From positions 62,001 through 126,000 of the forward strand of contig JAEZWF010000014.1 in assembly GCA_023420415.1 (NCBI GenBank): 64,000 nt of DNA, written 5' to 3'. This DNA comes from Actinomycetes bacterium. GTDB taxonomy: Bacteria > Actinomycetota > Actinomycetes > Actinomycetales > Dermatophilaceae. Position 1 is the stretch's first letter, and each line of letters begins with the position of its first letter. Under the pieces are notes generated by a model. It was not told the DNA's origin, did not search any database, and worked only from the letters and a program-made list of their open reading frames with translations. The position numbers were made by a program, and so were the translations under genes. This document shows positions 48,931 through 58,027 of the stretch, piece by piece.

Positions 48931-51427
48931 CGCCGCCAAGGGTGCCATGCGCCACCAGCAGCGCCACCGGAAGCTCACCGAGGACACGACCAAGTGCGGC
49001 GCGGCCGGCAGCGTCGGCCGACACCGGCCGCCCGGTCAGGGCGTCCACCCACTCGCCCGGCGGGAGAGCCAGTGTCGCCTCACCCCAGCCGCCCTGCGTC
49101 GCGAGCCGCGCGGCGAACCTGGTGGCCACGGTGACGACCTTTGGTCCGTCGGCATCGCCACGCGCGAACGCGAGGGCATGCGGGCTGTCTGCCTCCAGGG
49201 GTTCGTAGACCGAATCCGGGCCCACGAACGAGGACGCCTCGTCGCGACGCAGTCGCAGGGCGGCGCTGGTGACGCGCAGCTTCTCGTCGTCGAGGTCGCG
49301 TGGGGTCTCACCCCGGTCGAGCCGCGCGAGCCGCTTCGACCGCTCGCCGTAGTCGACCAGGCGCCGATTGTCGGGGTCGACGAGGGACAGGTCGACCAGC
49401 TCGGTGCCCTGGTAGACGTCCGGCACGCCGGGCATCGTCAGCTGCACCAGCTTCTGGCCGAGGGTGCTGGCCCGCGTGGCCTGCGCCGTGCGCGCCAGCC
49501 AGTCCTCGACGTGGCGTCCGATGGCGGGGTCCGTCACCAGGGCGTCGACGACCGCCAGCACCGCTTCCTCGTATGCCGCGTCCGGCTCGCTCCACGTGGT
49601 GTGCAGCTTGGCCTCGCGAATCGCCTTGGTGGCGTAGGCCTTCAGACGCTCTGCCGTGATGGGCCACGCGCCGACCACCGTCTGCCAGAGGAAGTACTCC
49701 GTCGCCGGGTCGAGCCGCGGTGACCGATGCGCCGCGGACAGCTCGTGCGCGGTTGCCACCCACCGGGCCCACTCGTCCGGCAGCTCGGACAGCACGGCAA
49801 GACGCGCACGGACATCTTCGGACCGCTTGGTGTCATGGGTCGACAAGGTGGTCATGGTGAGCGGCCACGTGCGGTGACGCTGCGCGGCATACTCGTGGAA
49901 GCCGTTGACGGACGAGCCGATTCGTCCAGGGTCGCCACCGACCTCGTTGAGGCCGGTGAGCCGCACGTAGCGGTAGAAGGCGGTGTCCTCGATGCCCTTG
50001 GCCATCACCGGCCCGGTGGTCTGCTGGAAGCGGCGGACGAACTCCTCCACGGCCGCCGACGAGCCGTCGTCGGCCCCGGCTGGACTACCGCCGCGAGCCA
50101 GCTCCGCCATGACGTCCAAGCTGGGCAGGTCTGCCTCTGCGACAAGGGCTCTCGCGCGTTGCGCCGCCTCGTCGAGCACCCGCAGCCCCTCGGCTGCGTT
50201 GGGCACCGCGCCCCCGAGGTAGGCGCGGTAGCGGTCCATGGCGACGAGCAGGCCGCCCAACGCGCGACGCAGCGACTCGTGGTCGCCATGGGGCAGGATC
50301 CGCACGACCAGGCGCATCAGCCGGTTGACCTCGGCGGCCTGGACCTCGGACACGACCTGGCGCTTGGCCGCGACGACCAGGTCGTCGATGTCCTGAGGCT
50401 CCCCCACGAACCGTGTCGCGGTCGCGGTGAGCTCTGCCTCGCCGTCGGGGTCATGGAACACCTGCTGCACCCGCAGCAGCGCGTCGTAGCCGGTCGTCCC
50501 GGCACAGCGCCAGTAGTCGGGCAGGTCCTCGTGCCCCTCGAGGATCTTCTCGGCCACGACCCAGGCGTCACCTGTGGCGTTCGCGAGCCGGGCCAGGTAC
50601 GCCGCCGGATCGGCCAGCCCGTCCGGGTGGTCGATCCGGAAGCCGTCGATGACCCCGGACTCGAAGGCATCAAGGAGGAGGCGGTGCGTCGCGTCGAAGA
50701 CGTCGGGATCCTCCACCCGGACCGCCGCGAGCGTGGTCACGTCGAAGAAGCGCCGGTAGTTGAGCCGGGCCCCGCCCTCGCGCCAGTCGACGAGCCGATA
50801 GTGCTGTGCCACAAGGAGTTCCGGCAGATCGAGGTCTTCGGTGCCCTCGCGCACGGGGAAGGCGTGGTCGTAGTAGCGCACGACCCACTCGTCGCTGCCC
50901 GGACCGCCGTCACGCGCCACAGTGATCTCGCTCTTGGCAACTGCTTCGTCCAGGGAGGCACCGAGCACCGGCACCAGGACGCGGTCGTCCTCGGCCGCCC
51001 AGTCCACGTCGAACCACGCGGCATACGCCGACTCGCGACCGTCGCGCAGCAGCGACCACCACGGCTGGTTGAGCCACGCCGGGGTGGGCGTCGCCACGTG
51101 GTTGGGCACGATGTCGACGACGAGCCCGAGCCCCTGCTCCGCAAGGGCGCGGCCCAGCTCCTCGAATCCTGTGCCGCCACCGGCTTCCTCGTTGAGGCGG
51201 CCGTGGTCCACGACGTCGTAGCCGTGCGTCGAGCCGGGCTCGGGCTGCAGGACGGGTGACAGGTAGGCGTGCGAAACGCCCAGTGCTGCAAGGTATTCCG
51301 TCTGATCTGCGGCTTGGCCGAAGGTGAACGCCGGCTGGACCTGGAGCCGGTACGTCGCGGTCGGGACCGCGCGGCCGGGCCCGGGTCGGTGCGACGCCCC
51401 CGCGGTGGTCGCCGGGAACTGACTCAT
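48917..51427 (-). CDS. treY: Malto-oligosyltrehalose synthase
   Basis: Converts the reducing-end alpha-1,4 bond of a maltodextrin to an alpha,alpha-1,1 bond. 836 residues, within the usual range. TATYRLQVQPAFTFGQAADQTEYLAALGVSHAYLSPVLQPEPGSTHGYDVVDH is the TreY opening; the GH13 site is in DGFRIDHPDGLADP, VVAEKILEGHEDLP and TLSTHDTKRSEDVRAR. ATG 51427 overlaps the treX stop (ATGA). Large insertions versus other GH13 enzymes are normal for this family. Confidence 0.96.
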   Translation of the reverse strand: MSQFPATTAGASHRPGPGRAVPTATYRLQVQPAFTFGQAADQTEYLAALGVSHAYLSPVLQPEPGSTHGYDVVDHGRLNEEAGGGTGFEELGRALAEQGLGLVVDIVPNHVATPTPAWLNQPWWSLLRDGRESAYAAWFDVDWAAEDDRVLVPVLGASLDEAVAKSEITVARDGGPGSDEWVVRYYDHAFPVREGTEDLDLPELLVAQHYRLVDWREGGARLNYRRFFDVTTLAAVRVEDPDVFDATHRLLLDAFESGVIDGFRIDHPDGLADPAAYLARLANATGDAWVVAEKILEGHEDLPDYWRCAGTTGYDALLRVQQVFHDPDGEAELTATATRFVGEPQDIDDLVVAAKRQVVSEVQAAEVNRLMRLVVRILPHGDHESLRRALGGLLVAMDRYRAYLGGAVPNAAEGLRVLDEAAQRARALVAEADLPSLDVMAELARGGSPAGADDGSSAAVEEFVRRFQQTTGPVMAKGIEDTAFYRYVRLTGLNEVGGDPGRIGSSVNGFHEYAAQRHRTWPLTMTTLSTHDTKRSEDVRARLAVLSELPDEWARWVATAHELSAAHRSPRLDPATEYFLWQTVVGAWPITAERLKAYATKAIREAKLHTTWSEPDAAYEEAVLAVVDALVTDPAIGRHVEDWLARTAQATRASTLGQKLVQLTMPGVPDVYQGTELVDLSLVDPDNRRLVDYGERSKRLARLDRGETPRDLDDEKLRVTSAALRLRRDEASSFVGPDSVYEPLEADSPHALAFARGDADGPKVVTVATRFAARLATQGGWGEATLALPPGEWVDALTGRPVSADAAGRAALGRVLGELPVALLVAHGTLGGDDHS

Positions 51428-53565
51428 GACCGCGCGCACCTCAGCACGACGACGCTGCGCCCGATGGCCGTCACCTTGGCGCCGGGCTCGTAGGCCGTGG
51501 GAGCCTGCTGGCCCGGCTCGGCGACGGCGTCGACGGCTGTGTCGATCTCGACGACCCAGCTGTCGCCGTAGTCGGCCGTGGGGATGGTGAACTCGATGTC
51601 GCCGTCGGAGCCGTTGAACAGCACGAGGAAGTGGTCGTCGACGATCTTCTGCCCACGCGTGTCCGGCTCGGGGATGGTCTGACCGTTGAGGAAAACCATG
51701 ACCGCCCGCGCATAGCCGTTGGCCCAGGCCGCCTCGTCCATGTGGGAGCCGCCCGGCTCGAACCAGGCGATGTCCCCGACCTCGCTCTCGCCACCGTGGT
51801 CGGCTGATCCCGCGAAGAACCGGCGTCGCCGGAAGACAGGGTGCTCGCTGCGCAGGTGCACAAGTCGCTGGGTGAAGGCCAGCAGGTCGCGCTCGGAGTC
51901 GTCGAGCTCCCAGTCGACCCAGCTGATCTCGTTGTCCTGGCAGTAGGTGTTGTTGTTGCCCTGCTGGGTGCGGCCCAGCTCGTCACCGTGCAGCAACATC
52001 GGCACCCCTTGCGAGAGCAGCACAGTGGTGAGGATGTTGCGCTGCTGCCGCCGCCGGAGCGTGTTGATCTCGGGGTCGTCGGTGGGACCCTCGACGCCAC
52101 AGTTCCACGAGCGGTTGTGGCTCTCGCCGTCCTGGTTGTTCTCGCCGTTGGCCTCGTTGTGCTTCTCGTTGTAGGACACCAGGTCTCGCAGCGTGAAGCC
52201 GTCGTGCGCGGTGGCGAAGTTGATCGACGCGATCGGCTTGCGGCCGTCCTCCTGGTAGAGGTCGCTCGACCCCGTGATCCGCGACGCGAACTCGCCCAGC
52301 GTCGCCGGCTGGCCGCGCCAGAAGTCGCGCACGGTGTCGCGGTACTTGCCGTTCCACTCGGTCCACAGCGGCGGGAAGTTGCCGACCTGGTAGCCACCGT
52401 CCCCCACGTCCCACGGCTCGGCGATCAGCTTGACCTGGCTCACCACAGGGTCCTGCTGCACCAGGTCGAAGAACGCCGACAGCTTGTCGACCTCGTGGAA
52501 CTGCCGCGCCAACGTGGCCGCGAGGTCGAACCGGAAACCGTCGACGTGCATCTCGAGCACCCAGTAGCGCAGCGAGTCCATGATGAGCTGCAGCACGTGC
52601 GGGCTGCGCATGAGCAGGCTGTTCCCGGTGCCGGTCGTGTCGTAGTAGTGCGACTTGTCGTCGTCGACGAGCCGGTAGTAGGCGGCGTTGTCGATGCCCC
52701 GGAAGGCCAGGGTCGGACCGAGGTGGTTGCCCTCGGCGGTGTGGTTGTAGACGACGTCGAGGATGACCTCGATGCCGGCCGCGTGCAGGGCCTTGACCAT
52801 GCCCTTGAACTCCGCGACCTGCTCGCCGCGTGTGCCGTATGCCGCGTAGCCGTTGTGCGGGGCGAGGAACCCGATCGTGTTGTAGCCCCAGTAGTTGTGC
52901 AGGCCGCGCTCGCGCAGCGTGAAGTCGTCCACGAACTGGTGCACCGGCATGAGCTCGATGGCGGTGACACCGAGGTCCTTGAGGTGCTGGATCGTCACGG
53001 GGTGCGCGATGCCGGCGTAGGTGCCCCGGATCTCCTCGGGGATGTCGGGGTGGAGCTCGGTGAGGCCCTTGACGTGCGCCTCGTAGATCACCGTGTCGTG
53101 GTACTCGTGACCGGGCGCACGGTCCTGACCCCAGTCGAAGAACGGGTTGATGACCACGGAGTACATCGTGTGGCCCAGGCTGTCCTCGATGTTGGCCTTG
53201 CTGGGGTCCTCGCTCGGGTCCGCGAAGTCGTAGGAGAACAGCGCCTGGTTGCCGTCGGCCATCCCGTCGATCGCCTTGGCGTAGGGGTCGAGCAGCAGCT
53301 TGTGGGGGTTGCACCGGTGGCCGTTCTTCGGGTCGTACGGCCCGTGCACGCGGTAGCCGTAGCGCTGGCCGGGCTGCACGCCGGGGAGGTAGCCGTGCCA
53401 GACGAACCCGTCGACCTCGGGCAGGTCGACCCGACGCTCGCTGCCGTCGTCGTCCACGAGGCAGAGCTCCACCCGCGTGGCGACCTCGGAGAAGACGGCG
53501 AAGTTGACTCCGGTGCCGTCGTAGGTGGCCCCCAGGGGGTATGCCTTGCCGGGCCAGGTCTCCAT
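51424..53565 (-). CDS. treX: Glycogen debranching enzyme
   Basis: Cleaves alpha-1,6 branches of glycogen, giving linear dextrins for TreY. 713 residues: CBM48-type N-terminal domain (KAYPLGATYDGTGVNFAVFSEVATRVELCLVDDDG), GH13 barrel with DVVYNHTAEG, VDGFRFDLAATLAR (nucleophile) and KLIAEPWDVG (acid), and FATAHDGFTLRDLVSYNEKHN. ATG 53565 follows AAGG. First gene of the operon; its promoter lies in the 207 bp shared with the divergent SDR gene. Confidence 0.96.
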   Translation of the reverse strand: METWPGKAYPLGATYDGTGVNFAVFSEVATRVELCLVDDDGSERRVDLPEVDGFVWHGYLPGVQPGQRYGYRVHGPYDPKNGHRCNPHKLLLDPYAKAIDGMADGNQALFSYDFADPSEDPSKANIEDSLGHTMYSVVINPFFDWGQDRAPGHEYHDTVIYEAHVKGLTELHPDIPEEIRGTYAGIAHPVTIQHLKDLGVTAIELMPVHQFVDDFTLRERGLHNYWGYNTIGFLAPHNGYAAYGTRGEQVAEFKGMVKALHAAGIEVILDVVYNHTAEGNHLGPTLAFRGIDNAAYYRLVDDDKSHYYDTTGTGNSLLMRSPHVLQLIMDSLRYWVLEMHVDGFRFDLAATLARQFHEVDKLSAFFDLVQQDPVVSQVKLIAEPWDVGDGGYQVGNFPPLWTEWNGKYRDTVRDFWRGQPATLGEFASRITGSSDLYQEDGRKPIASINFATAHDGFTLRDLVSYNEKHNEANGENNQDGESHNRSWNCGVEGPTDDPEINTLRRRQQRNILTTVLLSQGVPMLLHGDELGRTQQGNNNTYCQDNEISWVDWELDDSERDLLAFTQRLVHLRSEHPVFRRRRFFAGSADHGGESEVGDIAWFEPGGSHMDEAAWANGYARAVMVFLNGQTIPEPDTRGQKIVDDHFLVLFNGSDGDIEFTIPTADYGDSWVVEIDTAVDAVAEPGQQAPTAYEPGAKVTAIGRSVVVLRCARS

Positions 53566-53689
53566 CTGCCGCCTTCGGGTGTCGGGGTGGCCCGCGATGG
53601 GCCGTGAGGTGATCGCACGGGCTCACTCCCGCACGCACCGACCCTAACCGCCCGGTGTGCGCGGCTTCACGCTCGCCCACCCTCCCCGC

Positions 53690-53707
53690 ACTAAGCGCTT
53701 GCTCAGT
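53690..53707. promoter_or_regulatory. ACTAAGC-type operator, site 1
   Basis: ACTAAGC, spacer GCTT, GCTCAGT: the same imperfect palindrome as 57321-57340, with one mismatch in the right arm. It lies 65 bp before the SDR gene, overlapping a TTGCTC that could be its -35, so the TetR protein at 57.4 kb is the likely regulator. Confidence 0.7.
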
Positions 53708-53772
53708 AAGGTGGCGACACGGCATACGCACCCTGCACGTCAACCGCTCCCACGCAGCCCCGGAGGACCCCC

Positions 53773-54528
53773 ATGCCCAACACCCACGTCGCCATCGTCA
53801 CCGGAGCCGCCCGCGGCATCGGCGCCGCCACCGCCCGCCGACTCGCTGCTGACGGCAACGCGGTGGCGGTGCTCGACCTGGATGAGGCGGCCTGCCAGGG
53901 CACGGTCGACGACATCGTCGCCGCCGGTGGCAAGGCCATCGGCGTCGGCGTCGACGTGAGCAAGGGCGACCAGGTCGAGGCCGCGGTCAAGCGCGTCGCC
54001 GACGAGCTCGGCGCGCCGGTCATCCTGGTCAACAACGCCGGCATCATCCGCGACAACCTCATCTTCAAGATGACCGAGGACGACTGGGACGCCGTCCTGG
54101 GCGTGCACCTGCGCGGCGCCTTCCTCATGACCAAGGCGGCGCAGGGCTTCATGACGCAGGAGAAGTACGGCCGCATCATCAACCTCTCCTCGTCGTCCGC
54201 CCAGGGCAACCGCGGTCAGGCGAACTACTCGGCGGCCAAGGCGGGGATGCAGGGGTTCACCAAGACCCTCGCGATCGAGCTCGGCAAGTTCGGTGTCACC
54301 GCGAATGCCGTTGCGCCGGGCTTCATCCAGACGGACATGACCGCCGCGACTGCCGAGCGGATCGGGGTGTCGTTCGAGGACTTCATCAAGCACTCCGCCG
54401 CCCAGATCCCCGTCGCCCGCGTGGGTCAGCCCGAGGACATCGCTGCGACGATCGCGTTCCTCGCCAGCGAGGAGGCCGGGTTCGTCTCCGGTCAGGTCAT
54501 CTACGTCGCCGGCGGTCCGCTGGACTGA
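53773..54528 (+). CDS. SDR oxidoreductase, 3-oxoacyl-ACP reductase (FabG) type
   Basis: A 251-residue NAD(P)H enzyme. TGAARGIG at 10-17, NNAG at 87-90, catalytic Ser139, Tyr152 and Lys156 (NYSAAKAG), and PGFIQTDM. The length and IIRDNLIFKMTEDDWD segment fit FabG or acetoacetyl-CoA reductase-like enzymes. GGAGG precedes the ATG. The operator upstream links it to the acyl-CoA dehydrogenase cluster 2-3 kb away, so a beta-oxidation step is more likely than fatty-acid synthesis. Confidence 0.9.
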   Translation: MPNTHVAIVTGAARGIGAATARRLAADGNAVAVLDLDEAACQGTVDDIVAAGGKAIGVGVDVSKGDQVEAAVKRVADELGAPVILVNNAGIIRDNLIFKMTEDDWDAVLGVHLRGAFLMTKAAQGFMTQEKYGRIINLSSSSAQGNRGQANYSAAKAGMQGFTKTLAIELGKFGVTANAVAPGFIQTDMTAATAERIGVSFEDFIKHSAAQIPVARVGQPEDIAATIAFLASEEAGFVSGQVIYVAGGPLD

Positions 54529-54546
54529 CGGGGTATGCTGCGTGGC

Positions 54547-55338
54547 TCAGTCGGTGCCCATGGTCACGCTGGGCAGGCCTGCGGCCATGCGGCGCATCCC
54601 GGCGAGCCAACGGTCGGGGTCTGCCGCCCGGCCGGCATACATCTGCGCGACCTCGGGGTGCGGGAGCACGAGGAAGCGGTCCTGTTCCATGGCATCGAGC
54701 AGGTTCTCGGCGACCTGCTCTGGAGTCACGGCCGACGGCTCCATGAGGGCCCGCCCAGCGGCGCCGCTGTTCCACAGCATGTCGGTCTTCACACCTTGCG
54801 GACACACCGCGTGGACGCGAATCCCCTTGTCTGCGTAGGTCATTGACAACCACTCGGCAAACGCCAACGCGGCGTGCTTCGTCACGGCATACGGCGCGGC
54901 TCCCGGGATGGACAGCAGGCCCGCCGCACTCACGGTGGCGACGAACGTCCCCCTCCCCCGCTCGACCCAGCCCGGCACGAGGAGCCGGGCGGCGCGCACG
55001 TGGGCCATCACGTTGACGTTCCACGACACGTCCCACGCCTTCTCGTCGACGGCCTCGGTCCCGCCACGGGCGACACCGGCGTTGGCACAGAAGACGTCGA
55101 CCTCGCCCAGGTGGTCGCGCGCGGCGGTGACAAGCGCCTCGACGCCGTCCTCGCTCGACGCGTCGCCCGGGACGGCCAGGGCACCGATCTCGGCGGCGGT
55201 CGCGTCGAGCGCCTGCGCGTCGAGGTCGTTCAACACCACCCGCGCACCGGCCGTCGCGAACGCCCGGGCGTAGGCCGCCCCGATCCCCCGCGCCGCGCCG
55301 GTGACGACGACGCCGCGACCCGTGAGGTCCAGGGTCAC
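54547..55338 (-). CDS. SDR family oxidoreductase
   Basis: A 263-residue Rossmann enzyme with TGAARGIG near the N-terminus, catalytic Tyr-x3-Lys in APYAVTKHAALAF and a divergent CANAGV in place of NNAG. The C-terminal extension (LPHPEVAQMYAGRAADPDRWLAGMRRMA) is longer than in FabG. GTG 55338 overlaps the stop of the preceding SDR (ATGTGA). Substrate unknown; operon context suggests acyl-CoA or isoprenoid catabolism. Confidence 0.88.
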   Translation of the reverse strand: MTLDLTGRGVVVTGAARGIGAAYARAFATAGARVVLNDLDAQALDATAAEIGALAVPGDASSEDGVEALVTAARDHLGEVDVFCANAGVARGGTEAVDEKAWDVSWNVNVMAHVRAARLLVPGWVERGRGTFVATVSAAGLLSIPGAAPYAVTKHAALAFAEWLSMTYADKGIRVHAVCPQGVKTDMLWNSGAAGRALMEPSAVTPEQVAENLLDAMEQDRFLVLPHPEVAQMYAGRAADPDRWLAGMRRMAAGLPSVTMGTD

Positions 55339-56093
55339 ATCGCCCCGCCGAGCGTGACGCCACCGTCGACGACGAGGGTCTGGCCGGTGATCCAGCCGGC
55401 GTCGTCGGACAGCAGGAACGACACGGCCCCGGCGATGTCCTCCGGCGCCCCCAGACGCTTCATGGGGTATGCCGCGGAGACCTTGTCCTCGCGCCCCTCG
55501 TAGAGCGCTTCGGCGAACTGGGTCTTGACGATGGCGGGCGCGACCGCGTTGACCCGCACCGCGGGCGCGAGCTGGAAGCCGAGCTCGGTGGTGAGGTGGA
55601 TCAGCGCCGCCTTGGAGACGCCGTACCAACCGATCGTGCCGGTCGCACCGAGGCCGGCGATCGAGGCGACGTTGACGACGGCCCCGGTGCTGCCGTCGGC
55701 GCCGAGACCGGCAGCCATCGCCTTCTTCACCCAGCTGAATGCCGCGACGACGTTGGTGTCGAAGATCTTGCGCACTGCCTCCGCCGGGGCGTCGAGCAGC
55801 GGTCCGTAGACCGGGTTGATGCCGGTGTTGTTGACCAGCAGGTCGAGTCCACCGAAACGCTCCTTGGCGGTGCTGATGACCTCGTCCTGGTGAGCTTCGT
55901 CAGCCGCATTGCCAGCAACCGCAACGGCTTTCGACTCACCGCCGAGCTTCTCGACCGCCTCCGCGAGCGCCTCGGGCTTGCGCGCCGTGATGACGACGCG
56001 GGCGCCTTCGGCCACCAGCTTCTCGGCGATGCCCAGGCCGATGCCGCGGGAGGCACCGGTGACGATGGCGACCTTCCCGTCGTGGACCCCCAC
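55335..56093 (-). CDS. SDR family oxidoreductase
   Basis: A 252-residue enzyme: TGASRGIG, NNTGIN at the NNAG position, Ser in VNVASIAGLG, Tyr-x3-Lys in GWYGVSKAA, and GWITGQTLVVDGGVTLGG. Resembles 3-hydroxyacyl-CoA dehydrogenase-like SDRs. GTG start one base after the acyl-CoA dehydrogenase stop, so it is the middle gene of a three-gene operon. Confidence 0.9.
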   Translation of the reverse strand: MGVHDGKVAIVTGASRGIGLGIAEKLVAEGARVVITARKPEALAEAVEKLGGESKAVAVAGNAADEAHQDEVISTAKERFGGLDLLVNNTGINPVYGPLLDAPAEAVRKIFDTNVVAAFSWVKKAMAAGLGADGSTGAVVNVASIAGLGATGTIGWYGVSKAALIHLTTELGFQLAPAVRVNAVAPAIVKTQFAEALYEGREDKVSAAYPMKRLGAPEDIAGAVSFLLSDDAGWITGQTLVVDGGVTLGGAM

Positions 56094-56094
56094 G

Positions 56095-57249
56095 TCAGAG
56101 ACCCAGGTCCCGGCCGATGAGCTCCTTCATGATCTCGTTGGAGCCGGCCCAGATCTTCGACACGCGGGCGTCACGCCAGGCGCGGGCCACGCGGTACTCG
56201 TTCATGAAGCCGTAGCCGCCGTAGAGCTGGACGCACTCGTCGAGGACGTCGTTCTGGGTCTGGGCCGAGAACCACTTGGCCTTGGCCGCGTCGACGGGCG
56301 TGAGCTTGCCCTCGGCGTGCGCGGCGACGCAGTCGTCGACGTAGGCCTGGGTGACCTCGAGACGGGTCTGCAGCTCGGCGATCTTGAACTTGTTGTGCTG
56401 GAACGAGCCGATCGGCTGCCCGAACGCCTTGCGCTCCTTGGTGTACTCGATCGTCTCGCGCAGGATCTGGAACGCGTGCGCGGTGTTGGCCACCGCCGCA
56501 CCGATCCGCTCCTGCGGCAGACGCTGCATCATCGCGATGAAGCCCATGCCCTCCTCACCGAGCCGGTTGGCGTCGGGCACGCGGACGTCCTCGAAGAACA
56601 GCTCGGCGGTGTCAGACTCCTCCTGGCCCACCTTGTCGAGCTTGCGACCACGGTTGAAGCCCTCCATGCCGGCCTCGACCATGAACAGCGTGATGCCCTT
56701 GGCACCCTTGGACGGGTCGGTGCGGGCCGCCACGATCACGAGATCGGCCTGGTAGCCGTTGGTGATGAAAGTCTTGGAACCATTGAGGATCCAGTCGCCG
56801 GAGTCGTCGTCGGCCTTCACCGCGGTCGTCTTGAGGGCCGCCAGGTCCGAGCCACCGCTGGGCTCGGTCATCGCGATCGCGGCGATGAGGTCACCGTTGG
56901 CCATGCCGGGCAGCCAGCGCTGCTTCTGCTCCTCGGTGCCGAGGTCGACGATGTAGGGCGGGCAGACGTCGGAGTGGATGCCGAAGCAGCTCGACACGGC
57001 GAAGTTGAACCCGGCGATGACCTCGGCGGCGATCGCGTTGAACCGGTAGTCCTCCGCTCCCGCTCCTCCGAACTCCTCCGGGATGTCGAGACCGAAGAGC
57101 CCCTGCTTGCCGGCTTCCTTCCAGATGTCCCGGTCGATCGACTTCACCTCGAGCATCTGCTCGGCACGCGGCCGGAGCGTGCGCTCGACGAACTCCTGGA
57201 CCGAGCTGCGAAACGACTCGTGGTCGGGACCGTAGAGGTTGCGGGGCAT
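56095..57249 (-). CDS. Acyl-CoA dehydrogenase
   Basis: A 384-residue FAD enzyme for alpha,beta-dehydrogenation of acyl-CoA. IAAIAMTEPSGGSDLAALKTTAV and ERKAFGQPIGSFQHNKFKIAEL are family signatures, and it ends with QLYGGYGFMNEYRVARAWRDARVSKIWAGSNEIMKELIGRDL. ATG 57249 follows AAGGAGA. First gene of the operon, with the ACTAAGC operator and a divergent TetR gene upstream. Confidence 0.95.
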   Translation of the reverse strand: MPRNLYGPDHESFRSSVQEFVERTLRPRAEQMLEVKSIDRDIWKEAGKQGLFGLDIPEEFGGAGAEDYRFNAIAAEVIAGFNFAVSSCFGIHSDVCPPYIVDLGTEEQKQRWLPGMANGDLIAAIAMTEPSGGSDLAALKTTAVKADDDSGDWILNGSKTFITNGYQADLVIVAARTDPSKGAKGITLFMVEAGMEGFNRGRKLDKVGQEESDTAELFFEDVRVPDANRLGEEGMGFIAMMQRLPQERIGAAVANTAHAFQILRETIEYTKERKAFGQPIGSFQHNKFKIAELQTRLEVTQAYVDDCVAAHAEGKLTPVDAAKAKWFSAQTQNDVLDECVQLYGGYGFMNEYRVARAWRDARVSKIWAGSNEIMKELIGRDLGL

Positions 57250-57320
57250 GACTCTCCTTGCGGGTTCTGGCGCGGGTCCAGCGGCGTGACGGCCGTGCGA
57301 CCCGAGGCGCCATCGGCAGT

Positions 57321-57340
57321 GACTAAGCGCTTGCTTAGTC
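57321..57340. promoter_or_regulatory. ACTAAGC-type operator, site 2
   Basis: GACTAAGC (57321-57328), spacer GCTT, GCTTAGTC (57333-57340): eight-base perfect arms. It lies between the divergent acyl-CoA dehydrogenase and TetR genes. Site 1 at 53690-53707 matches in 17 of 18 shared positions. Confidence 0.8.
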
Positions 57341-57367
57341 TCCGACGGCTGAGGCATGCTGTCAACC

Positions 57368-58009
57368 ATGTCCAGTGCCGCGCAGACCTCTTCGGCGACC
57401 GCGCCCACCACCAGCGCCGCGGGGGGCCCCGCGCCGGCCGGCACGAGCGACACCCAGGGCCGGCTGCTCGAGGCCGCCGCCGAGGCCTTCGCCGACCGCG
57501 GCTTCCACGCCACCACCACGCGCGACATCGCAGCCCGCGCGGGCCTGTCACCTGCCGGCGTCTACGTGCACTTCAAGACCAAGGAAGAGCTGCTCTACCA
57601 GCTCTCCCTGGCCGGGCACCTCGCTGCCTTGGACCTGCTGCGCAGCGCGGTCGCCGACCATGACTCCCCCGCCGACCAGCTCCGCGCGATCATGACGACG
57701 TTCTCGCGCTGGCACGCCGAGCACTACCGGGTCGGCCGGATCGTGCAGTACGAGTTCGGCAACCTCAGCCCCGAGCACCGTGACGAGGTGCTGCGGCTGC
57801 GCAAGGAGATCGACGCGGTCGCCCGCGACGTCGTCACCCGCGGGGTCGCGGGCGGCAGCTTCGTCGTCGGCGACGTCGCCGACACCACCCTCGCCCTCAT
57901 GTCCATGGCGATCGACGTCGCCCGCTGGTATGACCCGGAGATCCGGCGCACCCCCGACGCCATCGGCGCGGCATACGGAGAGCTCGGCCTGCGCCTCGTA
58001 GGCGCCTGA
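57368..58009 (+). CDS. TetR-family regulator of the acyl-CoA dehydrogenase/SDR genes
   Basis: About 213 residues. Helix-turn-helix TTTRDIAARAGLSPAGVYVHFKTKEELLYQLSLAGH; the ligand domain (IVQYEFGNLSPEHRDEVLRLRKEID) resembles the KstR2/FadR-like TetR_C group that bind acyl-CoA thioesters. Operators on both sides of the cluster fit a local fatty-acyl or sterol-like regulon. ATG 57356 is an alternative, four codons upstream. Confidence 0.9.
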   Translation: MSSAAQTSSATAPTTSAAGGPAPAGTSDTQGRLLEAAAEAFADRGFHATTTRDIAARAGLSPAGVYVHFKTKEELLYQLSLAGHLAALDLLRSAVADHDSPADQLRAIMTTFSRWHAEHYRVGRIVQYEFGNLSPEHRDEVLRLRKEIDAVARDVVTRGVAGGSFVVGDVADTTLALMSMAIDVARWYDPEIRRTPDAIGAAYGELGLRLVGA

Positions 58010-58027
58010 CGCACCCGGCCGCCGGCG

